From Candidatus Methanogaster sp. (lineage in GTDB: Archaea > Halobacteriota > Methanosarcinia > Methanosarcinales > Methanogasteraceae), in assembly GCA_003194445.1 (NCBI GenBank), contig PQXF01000005.1, forward strand, positions 103,280 through 152,011: a stretch of 48,732 nt of DNA, given 5' to 3'. Each line of letters begins with the position of its first letter. The stretch's first letter is position 1. Made by a program: the position numbers and the translations under genes. Under the pieces are notes generated by a model. The model worked only from the letters and a program-made list of their open reading frames with translations. It was not told the DNA's origin and ran no database searches. Of this stretch, positions 18,857 through 28,256 are shown one piece after another.

Positions 18857-19771
18857 CTAACCTCTCAATGTTTTATAGACGTATCCAGTCCCGGTAGCAA
18901 TTGTAAGCACAAATAGAAAGACAAACTGCTCGATCAGCGCGATAGACGGTGACCGCACCATCCCCCCGATCCGGTTCGGAACGCTCTTTACGATCAGTTT
19001 TTTAAGAAAACTTTTTTCCTCCCCAAGCGAATCTGTCGATAACTTTTCCATAACTCTTTTCGAATACCCCTGCCAGAACGCCCTGTTCAGTAAGAACCGG
19101 ATCTTTACCCGCTCACCAACGATTTTATGCTTGACAATCGCATCCGGATTATACATAACTCCTTTTCCAAATCTCTGTTTCATCCGTATGCACAACTCAG
19201 TCTCTTCCCCCTGAAACGCGCCTTTCCTGCTCGCAGTCAACCCCAGTTCACTCTCAAATCCTCCGAGCGATCCGAGAACATCTGCCCGGAAACTGATATT
19301 GGATCCGAAGGTATTCCTGACTTCGGTTATCTCTTCTGCAAAACCTCGATGCGTCGCGCCGATCAACCAGTAGTACTCTTCAGGCAGGAAATCCATCTTC
19401 CCGCCGATCCAGAGCGGCACAAGTTTCCCGCCCGCTGCTATCGCATCGTACTCAGTATACATGCGCACAAGTTCCTTAATCCAGTCCCTGTCCGCAACCG
19501 CGTCATCATCAAAAAACACAATCACCTCACCGGATGCGACATTCACCCCCCGGTTCCTGCTTTTGGAGAGTCCCATGTTCTCATCATTCAGTATCACATC
19601 GTCCACCGGAACCTTATCTGTCATAATCTGCTCGTACAGCGCTTTATCCCCATCGACGACCACGATAAGCTCCAGATCCGTATAGGTCTGGACAACCAGA
19701 CTTTCGATGGCTTCCACCAGGTCGGGATACCTATCGATTCGATGCGAACAGGTTATTACTGATACTAACAT
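18857..19771 (-). CDS. GT2-family glycosyltransferase with C-terminal membrane segment (AglE/AglG-like)
   Basis: The 304-residue protein has VSVITCSHRIDRYPDL, VVVDGDKALYEQI, a clear EVIVFFDDDAVADRDW (DxD) and the GAFQGEETELCIRM segment. A hydrophobic C-terminus (FVFLFVLTIATGTGYVY) probably anchors it. This build matches archaeal Agl-type transferases that load or extend dolichol-linked glycans for N-glycosylation. That fits its position near aglB; the exact sugar is unknown. Confidence 0.85.
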   Translation of the reverse strand: MLVSVITCSHRIDRYPDLVEAIESLVVQTYTDLELIVVVDGDKALYEQIMTDKVPVDDVILNDENMGLSKSRNRGVNVASGEVIVFFDDDAVADRDWIKELVRMYTEYDAIAAGGKLVPLWIGGKMDFLPEEYYWLIGATHRGFAEEITEVRNTFGSNISFRADVLGSLGGFESELGLTASRKGAFQGEETELCIRMKQRFGKGVMYNPDAIVKHKIVGERVKIRFLLNRAFWQGYSKRVMEKLSTDSLGEEKSFLKKLIVKSVPNRIGGMVRSPSIALIEQFVFLFVLTIATGTGYVYKTLRG

Positions 19772-19813
19772 AATTGGTCATCTCGTCATCTACACGTCCA
19801 GCATATTCTTGTT

Positions 19814-19845
19814 TTTTTGCACAATTTTTGCACAATTTTTGCACA
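19814..19845. repeat. Three tandem copies of an 11-bp T-rich unit
   Basis: The unit TTTTTGCACAA is repeated almost three times directly after the stop codon of the AlbA_2 gene and in the gap before the GT2 gene. On the minus strand it is A-rich rather than T-rich, so it is not an obvious terminator for that gene. It could be slippage-prone filler or a protein-binding site. Confidence 0.5.
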
Positions 19846-21207
19846 TTATTTGAGCAGATATCTTGCACTTCTCTTTCCCTCGCCGATTCGTTTTAGTATC
19901 CCCTTTTCAACCAGACCATTTAAATCAGTAGAGGCCGTATTTCTTGAAATCCCAAACAATACCTGATATTCTTTATTTGATATTGTCTTATCCTTCTCTT
20001 TCAGATATTCAATGACACTCTTCTGCCTTTCGTTCAGTTCTTTCAGAGTTTTAGCATCAAGATAAGATTTCCTGAAGGTCACAACAAAATCGCCAGAAAT
20101 CTCTTTAAATATTGGTTCCGGTAAACCGTACTCCAGACACTTATCGATCATTCGGTTCGTTCCAGTTCCCCATTGCTCAATATATTTTATTAAAAAGAAG
20201 CATTTTGCAATCAATGGATTTCTTGGGACTGATTTGTGCTCTTTTTTCAAATCATCTATTGTCAAAGGCTGCGGAAGATGACCACAGCCCCAGATTTCGA
20301 TTCGGTCATCAAATATCCTTATCTGGACGTTTGAAGTGGATTCATAGTCCCGGTGGCAGATGGCATTGATAATCGCCTCCCTTATGGCATCCGGTGGATA
20401 TTCCCATCTCTCCTGTCGCTCGATTTTCGTCGGCTCAATCCATGCAGACCGGGTTATATGCCTCAAAACAAAACCCTCCGCCGCATCAACCTGATCAATA
20501 ATATCACCATTAAAAACTTTCATATCTATAAATTCCAACGGTTTCGTTCCTTTGAAACAAGCACACCGGACCTCTGCCTGCACGAAATGTCGCTGGGGTA
20601 TCCTGCCAAATAATAGTATAGCCGAATTTGTTACTTTATATGTATCCCCTCGAAGTCCCAGTTTCTCCAGCGCTTCGCTTACAGAAATGGTTTCTTCGAC
20701 ATCAAAATTCCTTTCGTTTTTTGCTTTCCTCAAAAACAGTTTGACCTTTTCTTCATCCACCACATCCAATGCCGCTCCTTCACAGATTTCTGCATCCCAA
20801 CGCCATTCACCCATTTTCAAAAACAATCTTCTCAGTTCACCAGGTGGGGTGACAACGTTTTCGGTTCCTGATCTTGTATAGGCAACACCATCCAAAAAAT
20901 AAGGTTTGTTGACCCCCTCTTTTACTACGACTCTGATTATTTTATCCCTGTTTGTCCCATCAATTGTTATTTCAGGTACTATTCCAGGTTTTATTTTCTG
21001 TCTTATCTTACTGGAAATGTTTTTTAATGTAGCATCTGACACGTCCTGTCCGATAAGTTCTCCACGATCGTTTATTCCAAAGTATATCGTCCCACCTTTG
21101 TGATTTGAAAATGCACAAGCTGCTTTCAGCGCCCTCCCCAATTGTGCAGTAGATTTCTTGAGTTCCATTGTTTCCGATTCCGATGGCATCATCGCATCAC
21201 CCAGCAC
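19846..21207 (-). CDS. AlbA_2 (Schlafen-type) DNA-binding protein with HATPase-like and winged-helix domains
   Basis: The 453-residue protein has an N-terminal AlbA_2 domain (METMELKKS-like start, FSNHKGGTIYFGINDRGEL near residues 34-52). A GHKL/RecG-like ATPase-related domain (EAIINAICHRDY, EQWGTGTNRM) follows. The C-terminal winged helix (LKEKDKTISNKEYQVLFG, ASTDLNGLVEKGILKRIG) completes the usual three-part order. Members are thought to be transcription regulators or stress factors. It is divergent from aglB, so it could control glycosylation genes. That is inference from position. Starts at 21207 (TTG/ATG alternatives nearby) are not certain. Confidence 0.85.
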   Translation of the reverse strand: MLGDAMMPSESETMELKKSTAQLGRALKAACAFSNHKGGTIYFGINDRGELIGQDVSDATLKNISSKIRQKIKPGIVPEITIDGTNRDKIIRVVVKEGVNKPYFLDGVAYTRSGTENVVTPPGELRRLFLKMGEWRWDAEICEGAALDVVDEEKVKLFLRKAKNERNFDVEETISVSEALEKLGLRGDTYKVTNSAILLFGRIPQRHFVQAEVRCACFKGTKPLEFIDMKVFNGDIIDQVDAAEGFVLRHITRSAWIEPTKIERQERWEYPPDAIREAIINAICHRDYESTSNVQIRIFDDRIEIWGCGHLPQPLTIDDLKKEHKSVPRNPLIAKCFFLIKYIEQWGTGTNRMIDKCLEYGLPEPIFKEISGDFVVTFRKSYLDAKTLKELNERQKSVIEYLKEKDKTISNKEYQVLFGISRNTASTDLNGLVEKGILKRIGEGKRSARYLLK

Positions 21208-21360
21208 ACCTCTTCATCTCCACTTCTTTGCATTGTATTGTAACAGGGATCATTTTTTCACTCAGCTACTCGATTCTCGAGATTATAGCAAACAATCGAA
21301 TATATATTACAGCAGTGCCCAAAGTATTTAATTCATCCGTAGCAAACATAAAACCATGAG

Positions 21361-24129
21361 GTGTATCGATTGGTTGCAAAGAAGAACATAGAAGACAAGC
21401 CCGTGAATAGAGGAAAAGGAAAGAAAAGCAGGATAAAGAGCCCCTCAAACCCCGCACCATCCATTTCTCAACAGATTAAAAAACCGACTGAAATCAAACA
21501 GACCTCACTTGAACGGTTGAAATCAAGCGCGCCTTATTGCGCGCTGCTCACAATCATCTTTGCAGTAGCGCTCTACATCCGTGCCGTACTCCCGCACAAC
21601 AGTGTTTTTCTTTCGGACGGTACGATCAGGTTCGGTGGAAACGATCCATGGCATTATCTGCGACTGCTGGATTACCTGCTTCACAATTATCCACAGACCC
21701 TATTCTATGACGCATACACCAACTTTCCGTATGGCAGTATCATCCACTATGGTCCACTGTATCAACAGTTGATTGCATTGACCTCAATCATTCTGGGACT
21801 TGGGCATCCGAGTCCACACCTTCTCGCTACTGTAGCTGCATACGCTCCTGCACTGCTCGGCTCGCTTGCGGTCCTACCAGTGTATTTCATCGGCAAACAC
21901 CTGCACAACCGCGGCACAGGGCTTCTTGCTGCACTGATCATCGCGACACTCCCAGGACAGTTCCTATCAAGATCATTGCTCGGATTCAATGACCACCATG
22001 CTGCAGAGGCGCTCTTCAGTACTGCGATGATCCTGTTCTTCATACTCGCACTCAAGAGTGCCAGAGCGCAGAATCTCGTCTTTAAGGATTTGAACCGGGA
22101 CTGGCGTGCTGTCAAATATCCGGTCATATATGCTGCACTGGCCGGTGTTGCGTACGCAGCATACCAGCTCTGCTGGCCAGGTGCGCCGATGTTCGGTGCA
22201 ATCGTTGTGATTGCGGCGATCATCACCTACGTCGCAGAACATATTCGCGGCAACTCCACCGAATACATAACCATCGTAGGGGTGCTGGCGTTTGGCATAG
22301 AACTGCTCCTGATACTGCCGTGGATACACACCGACATGGGATTTAACCATGGTTATTACACATGGTTCCATGTATTCGTTTCGCTGGCAGCGATTGCGGC
22401 ACTGGTGACAATGCAAGCCGTATCAAAGGAGATGAACCGCAGAGATATGAACCCGTATTATTATCCGGCATCCATAGTTGTGATAGCGGCCGTTGGACTT
22501 GGGTTGGTCAGCATCGTCTTACCCACATTATTTGCCACAATCGTAGTTCTTCCAGCATCTGTTTTCGCTGTAAAAACAGGTGGTGCTGCGACCGTTGCAG
22601 AAGCATCCTCGATGCTGATGAGGGGCACCCCTCCACAACTTGACATCGGAAGGAATAGTATGGTATATAGCAACTTCGGAAATTGTTTCTATGGGGCGTT
22701 ATTTGGGGTGCTTGTGCTGGGCTACTATGTGGTTAAGAGGTGGAAGCCGGAAGAGATTCTTGCTCTGGTCTGGACTCTGGTCATGCTCATTGCGATATAC
22801 GGACAGAACCGATTCGGTTACTACTACGCAGTGAATGCTGCGCTGCTCAGTGCTTATTTCGGGACAAAGATCATCGAATTCTCCGGATTCAAAGGTATCC
22901 ATACCACAATCGATGAACTCCCGCGATATCTGGCGAAAAACGCAGGATACATCTTGCTCGCGATCCTGCTCGTCGCTGTTCTCGTGTACCCCTGGGGTCC
23001 TGCCCCTCTTGCGCTCAAGCAGGCAAAATACCCCGGCGGACCGCCTGCGCCATGGTACAACTCGCTCGAATGGATGCGGGACAACACACCGGATCCTGCA
23101 CCCGACCCTGCAGTTTTCTCATACTACGGACCTTACGTTCGACCGCCGCGTGGCGAACCCTATCCATATCCGGACACCGCTTATGGTGTGATGTCGTGGT
23201 GGGATTACGGATTCTGGATCGAGACCATAGGGCACAGGATCCCGAACGCCAACCCATTCCAGTCCGGCATCGGCGGCGGCGAAGAGCAGCGACCGGGCGC
23301 AGCGACATTCTTCACAGCAGAGAGTGAGGCTGAAGCAAACGAGATCGCGGATACGCTCGGCGTGAAATATGTGGTCAGTGATGTCGAGATGGCGACAGTC
23401 AAGTTCCATGCGATCGCGGCGTGGGACTGTGATACTGGCGGATATGGGGATTGGTTACCGCTGCCGGCTCAGATACCGATAGGCGACAAAAGGGAGATGG
23501 TTCCGACGAGCCTGTGCTTCCCTTCAACCATCTGGCAAGGTCAAACGTTCTATCAGGTACCGCTGATGAGGTACTTTAACTCGATGGAAGGGCGGCTCCA
23601 TATATTCGATGGCGTCAGCCTGAAACATTATCGCCTGGTGCACGAGTCAACAGCAGCAGGAGGTCGCATAGGTTTCTCAGAACTCGGTCACAAATGGACG
23701 TATAACATGCAACCGGCGTTGTATCCCGACCTCTTCGAGAACCGTCATCAAGACATGCCGTCAGAGATCCCAGAAGCAAATACCGGCTATGTCAAGATCT
23801 TCGAGTACGTGCCAGGCGCAAAGCTCACAGGAACCGCGCCGCCAAACAGCACTGTGACGCTAAGCATCCCGATTCTCACGAATCTGGAGATTCTCCCGAA
23901 TCAGAAGCGGGCGTTTGAGTACGTCCAGACTGCAACAGCAACTCCCAACGGCACGTTCACCTTAATTGCACCGTATTCCACGGATGGGCCGATCGCACCT
24001 GCTGATGGCGGGACATTGTTTGATACCGCGCCGTCTGATATGTACACCGTGACCACAGCAATGGGGTCATACCCTGTGTCTGTGAGCGAGGCCGATGTGC
24101 TTGCCGGGAATGTGATTGAGGTTACATGA
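21361..24129 (+). CDS. aglB: Oligosaccharyltransferase AglB (STT3-type)
   Basis: About 922 residues: a basic N-terminal tail, 11-13 membrane segments from residue 60 to about 550, then a large extracytoplasmic domain. The first acidic motif is GGNDPWHYLRL, the catalytic WWDYG stands at residues 613-617, and MRYFNSMEGRLHIFDG matches the region of the third motif. It transfers lipid-linked glycans to Asn in N-x-S/T sequons outside the membrane. The start is uncertain: GTG 21361, or TTG 21370, which has GAGGTG at ideal spacing. It is GC-rich unlike the glycan island, so it may be the resident core gene. A copy of its last 64 bp is found at 25991-26054. Confidence 0.93.
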   Translation: MYRLVAKKNIEDKPVNRGKGKKSRIKSPSNPAPSISQQIKKPTEIKQTSLERLKSSAPYCALLTIIFAVALYIRAVLPHNSVFLSDGTIRFGGNDPWHYLRLLDYLLHNYPQTLFYDAYTNFPYGSIIHYGPLYQQLIALTSIILGLGHPSPHLLATVAAYAPALLGSLAVLPVYFIGKHLHNRGTGLLAALIIATLPGQFLSRSLLGFNDHHAAEALFSTAMILFFILALKSARAQNLVFKDLNRDWRAVKYPVIYAALAGVAYAAYQLCWPGAPMFGAIVVIAAIITYVAEHIRGNSTEYITIVGVLAFGIELLLILPWIHTDMGFNHGYYTWFHVFVSLAAIAALVTMQAVSKEMNRRDMNPYYYPASIVVIAAVGLGLVSIVLPTLFATIVVLPASVFAVKTGGAATVAEASSMLMRGTPPQLDIGRNSMVYSNFGNCFYGALFGVLVLGYYVVKRWKPEEILALVWTLVMLIAIYGQNRFGYYYAVNAALLSAYFGTKIIEFSGFKGIHTTIDELPRYLAKNAGYILLAILLVAVLVYPWGPAPLALKQAKYPGGPPAPWYNSLEWMRDNTPDPAPDPAVFSYYGPYVRPPRGEPYPYPDTAYGVMSWWDYGFWIETIGHRIPNANPFQSGIGGGEEQRPGAATFFTAESEAEANEIADTLGVKYVVSDVEMATVKFHAIAAWDCDTGGYGDWLPLPAQIPIGDKREMVPTSLCFPSTIWQGQTFYQVPLMRYFNSMEGRLHIFDGVSLKHYRLVHESTAAGGRIGFSELGHKWTYNMQPALYPDLFENRHQDMPSEIPEANTGYVKIFEYVPGAKLTGTAPPNSTVTLSIPILTNLEILPNQKRAFEYVQTATATPNGTFTLIAPYSTDGPIAPADGGTLFDTAPSDMYTVTTAMGSYPVSVSEADVLAGNVIEVT

Positions 24130-24160
24130 ACATCGGCACCTGCAAATGATCCACCAGTAG

Positions 24161-24210
24161 TGCAAATGTAGACCGCAATCTTTATGCCTATTGTGCGTAC
24201 TACATTTGCA
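24161..24210. promoter_or_regulatory. Perfect 11-bp inverted repeat around the promoter of the ATPase gene
   Basis: TGCAAATGTAG (24161-24171) and its exact reverse complement CTACATTTGCA (24200-24210) flank a TATA-like TTTATG at 24181-24186. They end three bases before the GTG start at 24213. A third partial half-site TGCAAATG lies at 24151-24158. This could be an operator bound by a dimeric regulator or an RNA hairpin at the start of a leaderless message. Confidence 0.5.
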
Positions 24211-24212
24211 TT

Positions 24213-25574
24213 GTGGATAGAGAGTTCGTAATCAACTACCTGAAAACAAGAAACTACTGGTGGCAGACCAGAGGAGTGTCACAGGCAGATAAAGGTATTA
24301 TCAGAGAGGAATACCTCGAAAAAATAGAGGAGATCGAGGGTTTGGAACGGATCATAAGCCTCTCTGGAATACGGCGGAGCGGCAAGACCACAATATTGTA
24401 TCAATACATCGATCGTCTCCTAAAAACCAGAGATCCGCAGAAGATCGTTTATGCGAGCATGGACGACCTTCATGGAAGGATAGATTCCATCCACGACCTC
24501 CTGAACACGTACTTTGAACTCACAGGGGTAGACCCGGTCAGGGAGGATGTGTACATAATCCTTGATGAGATACATGTCCGGAAGGAGTGGCAGACCCAAT
24601 TGAAATACTACCTCGATTCCCGTGCGGCATGTAAATTCATCGTATCGGGTTCATCAAAGACTATGCTGTACAAGGATGCTTCAGAGAGCCTTGTCGGAAG
24701 AATAAGGTTCATAGACGTCTTTCCGCTGACATTCAGGGAATTCGTAGAGTTCAATGGAGTATCCTTACCAGAGGAATTGCGCGCAGGAATCGATGATTTT
24801 CAGGAACTGGAGAAGGCGTATTTCAGTGTAATTACGCAAAAACAACGTTTAGTGTACCTCATGAATCTTTATCTCGAAGTAGGCGGCTATCCTGAGTGGT
24901 TCAAGATCCGGGATATCGAGCGATGGTACAGGGTTCTTGTTGAGGATTACTTTTCGCTGATACTGTTCAGAGACATCGTCTGCGTGTTTCGGGTAAAGGA
25001 CGCCATGCTTCTCGAAAGACTGGCAAGGGATATCGCAATGTTCTCTACCGAGCGATTCACATATAAAGGTTTATCTGAGCGGTTGGGCGTGGACAGAGAG
25101 ACGTTGAAACTGTATCTGTATTACCTAACAAGTTCCATGCTCCTATCCATAGCTGATGTATACACCCGTGCGAGAAAAGCAGTTGAAAAACGGGAGAAAA
25201 AACTCTATTTCTGCGAAGAGGGGTTAAGAAAGGCTCTTACGCTCGATACGGATAAGGGGAGATCAGCAGAGAATGTCGTGGCGTGGCATCTCATCAAGAG
25301 GGGCTACGGTTCAAAGGTATTTTTTAAGTCGTATTACTGGAAAAACAAGCACGAGGTCGATTTTATTTACGATGACTCCGTGATCATTCTTCCGGTTGAG
25401 GTAAAGTATCGGGAGCATGTAAAATCTATTGATGCGAAAGGCATCGTTGAATTTATGCGCGCATTCGATCAGAGTACTGGAATCATCGTGAGCATGAACG
25501 AGTTCAGGAAGGATGTGATAGATGGCAGGGCTGTGCTCTTCATTCCAACATGGTTCTTTCTGCTGGTTCTGTAA
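24213..25574 (+). CDS. AAA_14/DUF4143 ATPase
   Basis: The 453-residue protein has Walker A GIRRSGKTT (about 53-61), Walker B VYIILDEIH (about 113-121) and sensor SGSSKTML. The C-terminal DUF4143 domain has the nuclease-like RSAENVVAWHLIKRG and VDFIYDDSVIILPVEVKYR segments, with an ExK-type pattern. Such proteins are common and often horizontally mobile; their substrate is unknown and some may act with toxins or as regulators. It is a single gene behind its own inverted-repeat promoter, inserted between aglB and the rearranged NOG1 relic. Confidence 0.88.
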   Translation: MDREFVINYLKTRNYWWQTRGVSQADKGIIREEYLEKIEEIEGLERIISLSGIRRSGKTTILYQYIDRLLKTRDPQKIVYASMDDLHGRIDSIHDLLNTYFELTGVDPVREDVYIILDEIHVRKEWQTQLKYYLDSRAACKFIVSGSSKTMLYKDASESLVGRIRFIDVFPLTFREFVEFNGVSLPEELRAGIDDFQELEKAYFSVITQKQRLVYLMNLYLEVGGYPEWFKIRDIERWYRVLVEDYFSLILFRDIVCVFRVKDAMLLERLARDIAMFSTERFTYKGLSERLGVDRETLKLYLYYLTSSMLLSIADVYTRARKAVEKREKKLYFCEEGLRKALTLDTDKGRSAENVVAWHLIKRGYGSKVFFKSYYWKNKHEVDFIYDDSVIILPVEVKYREHVKSIDAKGIVEFMRAFDQSTGIIVSMNEFRKDVIDGRAVLFIPTWFFLLVL

Positions 25575-25644
25575 TCTATATTCGCCTGACGTGCGCCGAC
25601 TGTATCACAGCGCAGAGGTTTGCTACGGAAGATCTCGAGACCGA

Positions 25645-25990
25645 GAATCGATAACCTCGATCACCCGCCGCATCACATCATCCACATCATCCCCGCCATC
25701 CCCGGTCTCTGCCGCGGCCCTGTGCTCCCATTCGCCCTGAAAATCGGCGAGATCGCACTTGTTCGCAGCAACGATTGACCGGAATTGCGAGCGTCTTCTC
25801 GATCTCGCGGAACATATTGGTCCGGGCAGTGAGCGGATACCCGCAGTGCTCGGACGGGTCAATCAAAAGCAGCACCACATCGTCGACATGGTTTAGCGCA
25901 GTTATCGCCTGCAGTTCGATCTCGTTTAGGTAACTTAGCGGGCGATCAAGGAGACCGGGCGTATCCACGACCTGATACCGCAGCCCGCCG
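25645..25990 (-). pseudogene. Relic copy of the 3' part of the NOG1-like GTPase gene
   Basis: This stretch copies 27328-27663 of the intact gene with high identity. The copy is 10 bases longer: nine from a repeat within the GDDVDDV codons and one extra T after ACGAT, which breaks the frame just after LAIPV. It keeps the G3 motif DTPGLLDRPLS and the NKCDLADF segment, the latter in another frame, but lacks everything upstream of HGGLRYQV. It cannot make a working GTPase. Confidence 0.85.
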
Positions 25991-26054
25991 CACAGCAATA
26001 GGGTCATACCCTGTGTCTGTGAGCGAGGCTGATGTGCTTGCCGGGAATGTGATT
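25991..26054 (+). pseudogene. 64-bp copy of the 3' end of aglB
   Basis: The sequence matches 24054-24117 over 64 bp with two differences by eye, and begins exactly where the NOG1 relic ends. After it the match to the aglB end stops two codons before the aglB stop. Joined to the NOG1 relic it marks a recombination junction, probably left by a tandem duplication of the aglB-nog1 block followed by deletion. Confidence 0.85.
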
Positions 26055-26244
26055 ACCATACAATAACACTTTAGCATAATAGTAGTAACCTCTATCGGCA
26101 GTCCCTCCATCACACCCCTCTGGCATCTCTCCGCGCATGGTCGCAGCAGACCGCGCAATAGACGAGATGCCAACCTTTTTTACCCCTTGAGATATTATAC
26201 ACACTCGAACGATAGAATTTCTCATTGGAGGGAGTATACCAACC
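26055..26244. other. Leader and promoter region of the DUF2278 gene
   Basis: A TATA-like GATATTATAC lies at about 26191-26200, and a purine-rich GGAGGGAG at 26226-26233 could bind the ribosome, though it is 11 bases from the ATG. Otherwise I see no gene. Confidence 0.4.
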
Positions 26245-27273
26245 ATGCCACTCAAGAACTACGGAGTACTGAAAGGAAAAGCGATCGACAGTAGGGAAGG
26301 AATGGGATCAAGTCCCCATTTTCAGATACTGCTCGTCGATGATGATCTGCGGCATCGCATAGCGATCAATGTCAAATCGAAGGTGGAGCCGTCAGAACTG
26401 TTGTATTATGTGGACGAGAACTTCGACCATCCGATGGTATCGGAGCTTGAGTCTCTGCCATCCGGTTTTCACGAGCTCCCGTCTGAACCCAGGGGGATGG
26501 CGCTTGACTATGTCAGAGGGAATTGCTTTGACATTACCCTGGCAAAGCCGCTGCCCCATGATATCCCTGGTCCTGACAACGACTTGAATGAACTGATCCA
26601 CAAGTACGTTGCAAGAGCGATTGCGATGGAAAATAGCGCGGTGTATGCGTTTGGTGAAAAATGGGGACCAGAGACCAGGCGGGACAAGTATTTCGGGTTT
26701 AAGCCCGGAAACGGCATTCATGACATTCATGCGAATCAGGGTAATGTCGATGCGTGGAGGCGGGACGACGGCGTCTATCAGGACGGCGGGCTCATCATCC
26801 ACCTGCCAGACGAGGCGCGGTGGGTCGCCATATTTCTCGCATTCCAGTCCCAGTGCTTCCACACTGATGATACCACCGGACACAGGATCCCTGAGGCATG
26901 CAATGGAGGGGGCAGCACACCACCGTCACCCGAGCCACCCGAGACCCGGGACAAGGATGTGCGCATCATTGCCGCGCTCATAAATCCGGAAGGACACGAT
27001 TACGGGCTTGAAAGCGTAACACTCCTAAATACAACTCCGGATTCGATCGGTCTCGACGGCTGGGCGATGGTCGATAAGAATAAGAAGAAAGCGTACTTAA
27101 GCGGGAGCATCGGCGCAGGAGAAACCATGAGGATCACGTTATCAGGCAAAGACATTCAGCTCTCAAACAAGGGCGGGATTATCACGCTGCTCGACCGGAA
27201 AGGGCTCAAGGTGGACGGGGTAAGCTATTCGAAGAAAGAAGCTTCCAGGTCGGGATGGACTATGGTGTTTTAG
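26245..27273 (+). CDS. DUF2278 (YukJ-like) protein with C-terminal lamin-tail-like domain
   Basis: The first 225 residues match the DUF2278 pattern: MPLKNYGVLKGKAID, LLYYVDENFDHP, PGPDNDLNELIHKYV, YAFGEKWGPE, FGFKPGNGIHDIHANQGN and AIFLAFQSQCFHTDDTTGH. A Pro-rich linker near 228-240 leads to a roughly 100-residue beta-rich domain (VTLLNTTPDSIGLDGWAMVD, GGIITLLDRKGLKVDGVSY) typical of lamin-tail domains. The family's biochemical role is unknown; it has no signal peptide. It converges on the NOG1-like gene, the two ends being 4 bp apart or overlapping. Confidence 0.85.
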   Translation: MPLKNYGVLKGKAIDSREGMGSSPHFQILLVDDDLRHRIAINVKSKVEPSELLYYVDENFDHPMVSELESLPSGFHELPSEPRGMALDYVRGNCFDITLAKPLPHDIPGPDNDLNELIHKYVARAIAMENSAVYAFGEKWGPETRRDKYFGFKPGNGIHDIHANQGNVDAWRRDDGVYQDGGLIIHLPDEARWVAIFLAFQSQCFHTDDTTGHRIPEACNGGGSTPPSPEPPETRDKDVRIIAALINPEGHDYGLESVTLLNTTPDSIGLDGWAMVDKNKKKAYLSGSIGAGETMRITLSGKDIQLSNKGGIITLLDRKGLKVDGVSYSKKEASRSGWTMVF

Positions 27274-28256
27274 TAGCCTCTGGTCTCTGGCGTGGTGTCG
27301 GATGTGCTGCTGGCGCGGGAGGTCCTGGAATCGATAACCTCGATCACCCGCTGCATCACATCATCCACGCCATCTCCGGTCTCTGCTGATACCCGGTACT
27401 CCCATTCGCCATGGAAATCGGCGAGATCGCACTTGTTCGCAGCAACGATGACCGGAATTGCGAGCGTCTTCTCGATCTCGCGGAACATATTGGTCTGGGC
27501 AGTGAGTGGATACCCGCAGTGTTCGGATGGGTCAATCAAAAGCAGCACCACATCGCCGACATGGTTTAGCGCAGTTATCGCCTGCAATTCAATCTCGTTT
27601 CGGTCACTTAGCGGGCGATCAAGAAGACCGGGCGTATCCACGACCTGATACCGCAGCCCGCCGTGTGTGAAATGCCCGATGTAGATTCCTTTCGTCGTGA
27701 ACGGGTATGTGGCGATCTCGGGTTTCGCATCGGTCACGCGCCTTACAAAACTCGATTTACCGACGTTTGGGTAGCCGGCCACAACGATGGTCGGCACATC
27801 GGATATGTCCGGAAGTTTCCGAAGCTTGTTTCGCGCCTCGTTTAAGAAACGCAAGTCTCGGTCCACTTCGTGTACGATCGAGGATATTCTGGCGTAGTAC
27901 GCTTTCCGCACACGAACCGGGTCGTCGCGTCTCGCGTTCTGCAGGGCTTCGCGCGCAAGCGACCTGACCATCTCGCCTGCCCAATGCACGGACGAGAGCG
28001 ACATCCTGAGCTGGTCGGTACCGACGACGATCTCGGTCAGTTCGGAATAAAACGGGGAGAGTTCATCGAAATTCGGGAAATCATGCACGATCCGGTGGAG
28101 TCGATCCGATAAGACATCTGACGTTGCCTGGATCATTGCTCTCTGGATATTAACAACCCGTCCGCTCCCTGACATGGCAGAGCGCACTGCGCGCCGGAAT
28201 GCCTGATCGAGGAGTTCGTCTGCGGTCTGGACGGTGCGTAATCGTTCGTAGATCAT
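27270..28256 (-). CDS. Archaeal NOG1-like GTPase
   Basis: The 328-residue protein has an N-terminal helical NOG1 domain (residues 1-160). The GTPase domain follows, with G1 GYPNVGKSS, the G2 region YPFTTKGI, G3 DTPGLLDRP and G4 NKCD, matching the OBG/NOG1 order. Such GTPases act in large ribosomal subunit assembly. The C-terminal tail is Ser/Thr-rich. Its start overlaps the stop of a possible small upstream frame in an ATGA arrangement. A partial copy of its 3' half lies at 25645-25990. Confidence 0.92.
   Translation of the reverse strand: MIYERLRTVQTADELLDQAFRRAVRSAMSGSGRVVNIQRAMIQATSDVLSDRLHRIVHDFPNFDELSPFYSELTEIVVGTDQLRMSLSSVHWAGEMVRSLAREALQNARRDDPVRVRKAYYARISSIVHEVDRDLRFLNEARNKLRKLPDISDVPTIVVAGYPNVGKSSFVRRVTDAKPEIATYPFTTKGIYIGHFTHGGLRYQVVDTPGLLDRPLSDRNEIELQAITALNHVGDVVLLLIDPSEHCGYPLTAQTNMFREIEKTLAIPVIVAANKCDLADFHGEWEYRVSAETGDGVDDVMQRVIEVIDSRTSRASSTSDTTPETRGY

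Noticed and set aside
19127..19762. 211-residue plus-strand frame
   Set aside because: Antisense to a clear GT2 glycosyltransferase gene; His/Pro/Arg-rich composition is typical of a shadow frame.
19814..19845. Possible short CRISPR or origin iterons
   Set aside because: Only about three 11-bp T-rich units with no spacing; too small for either.
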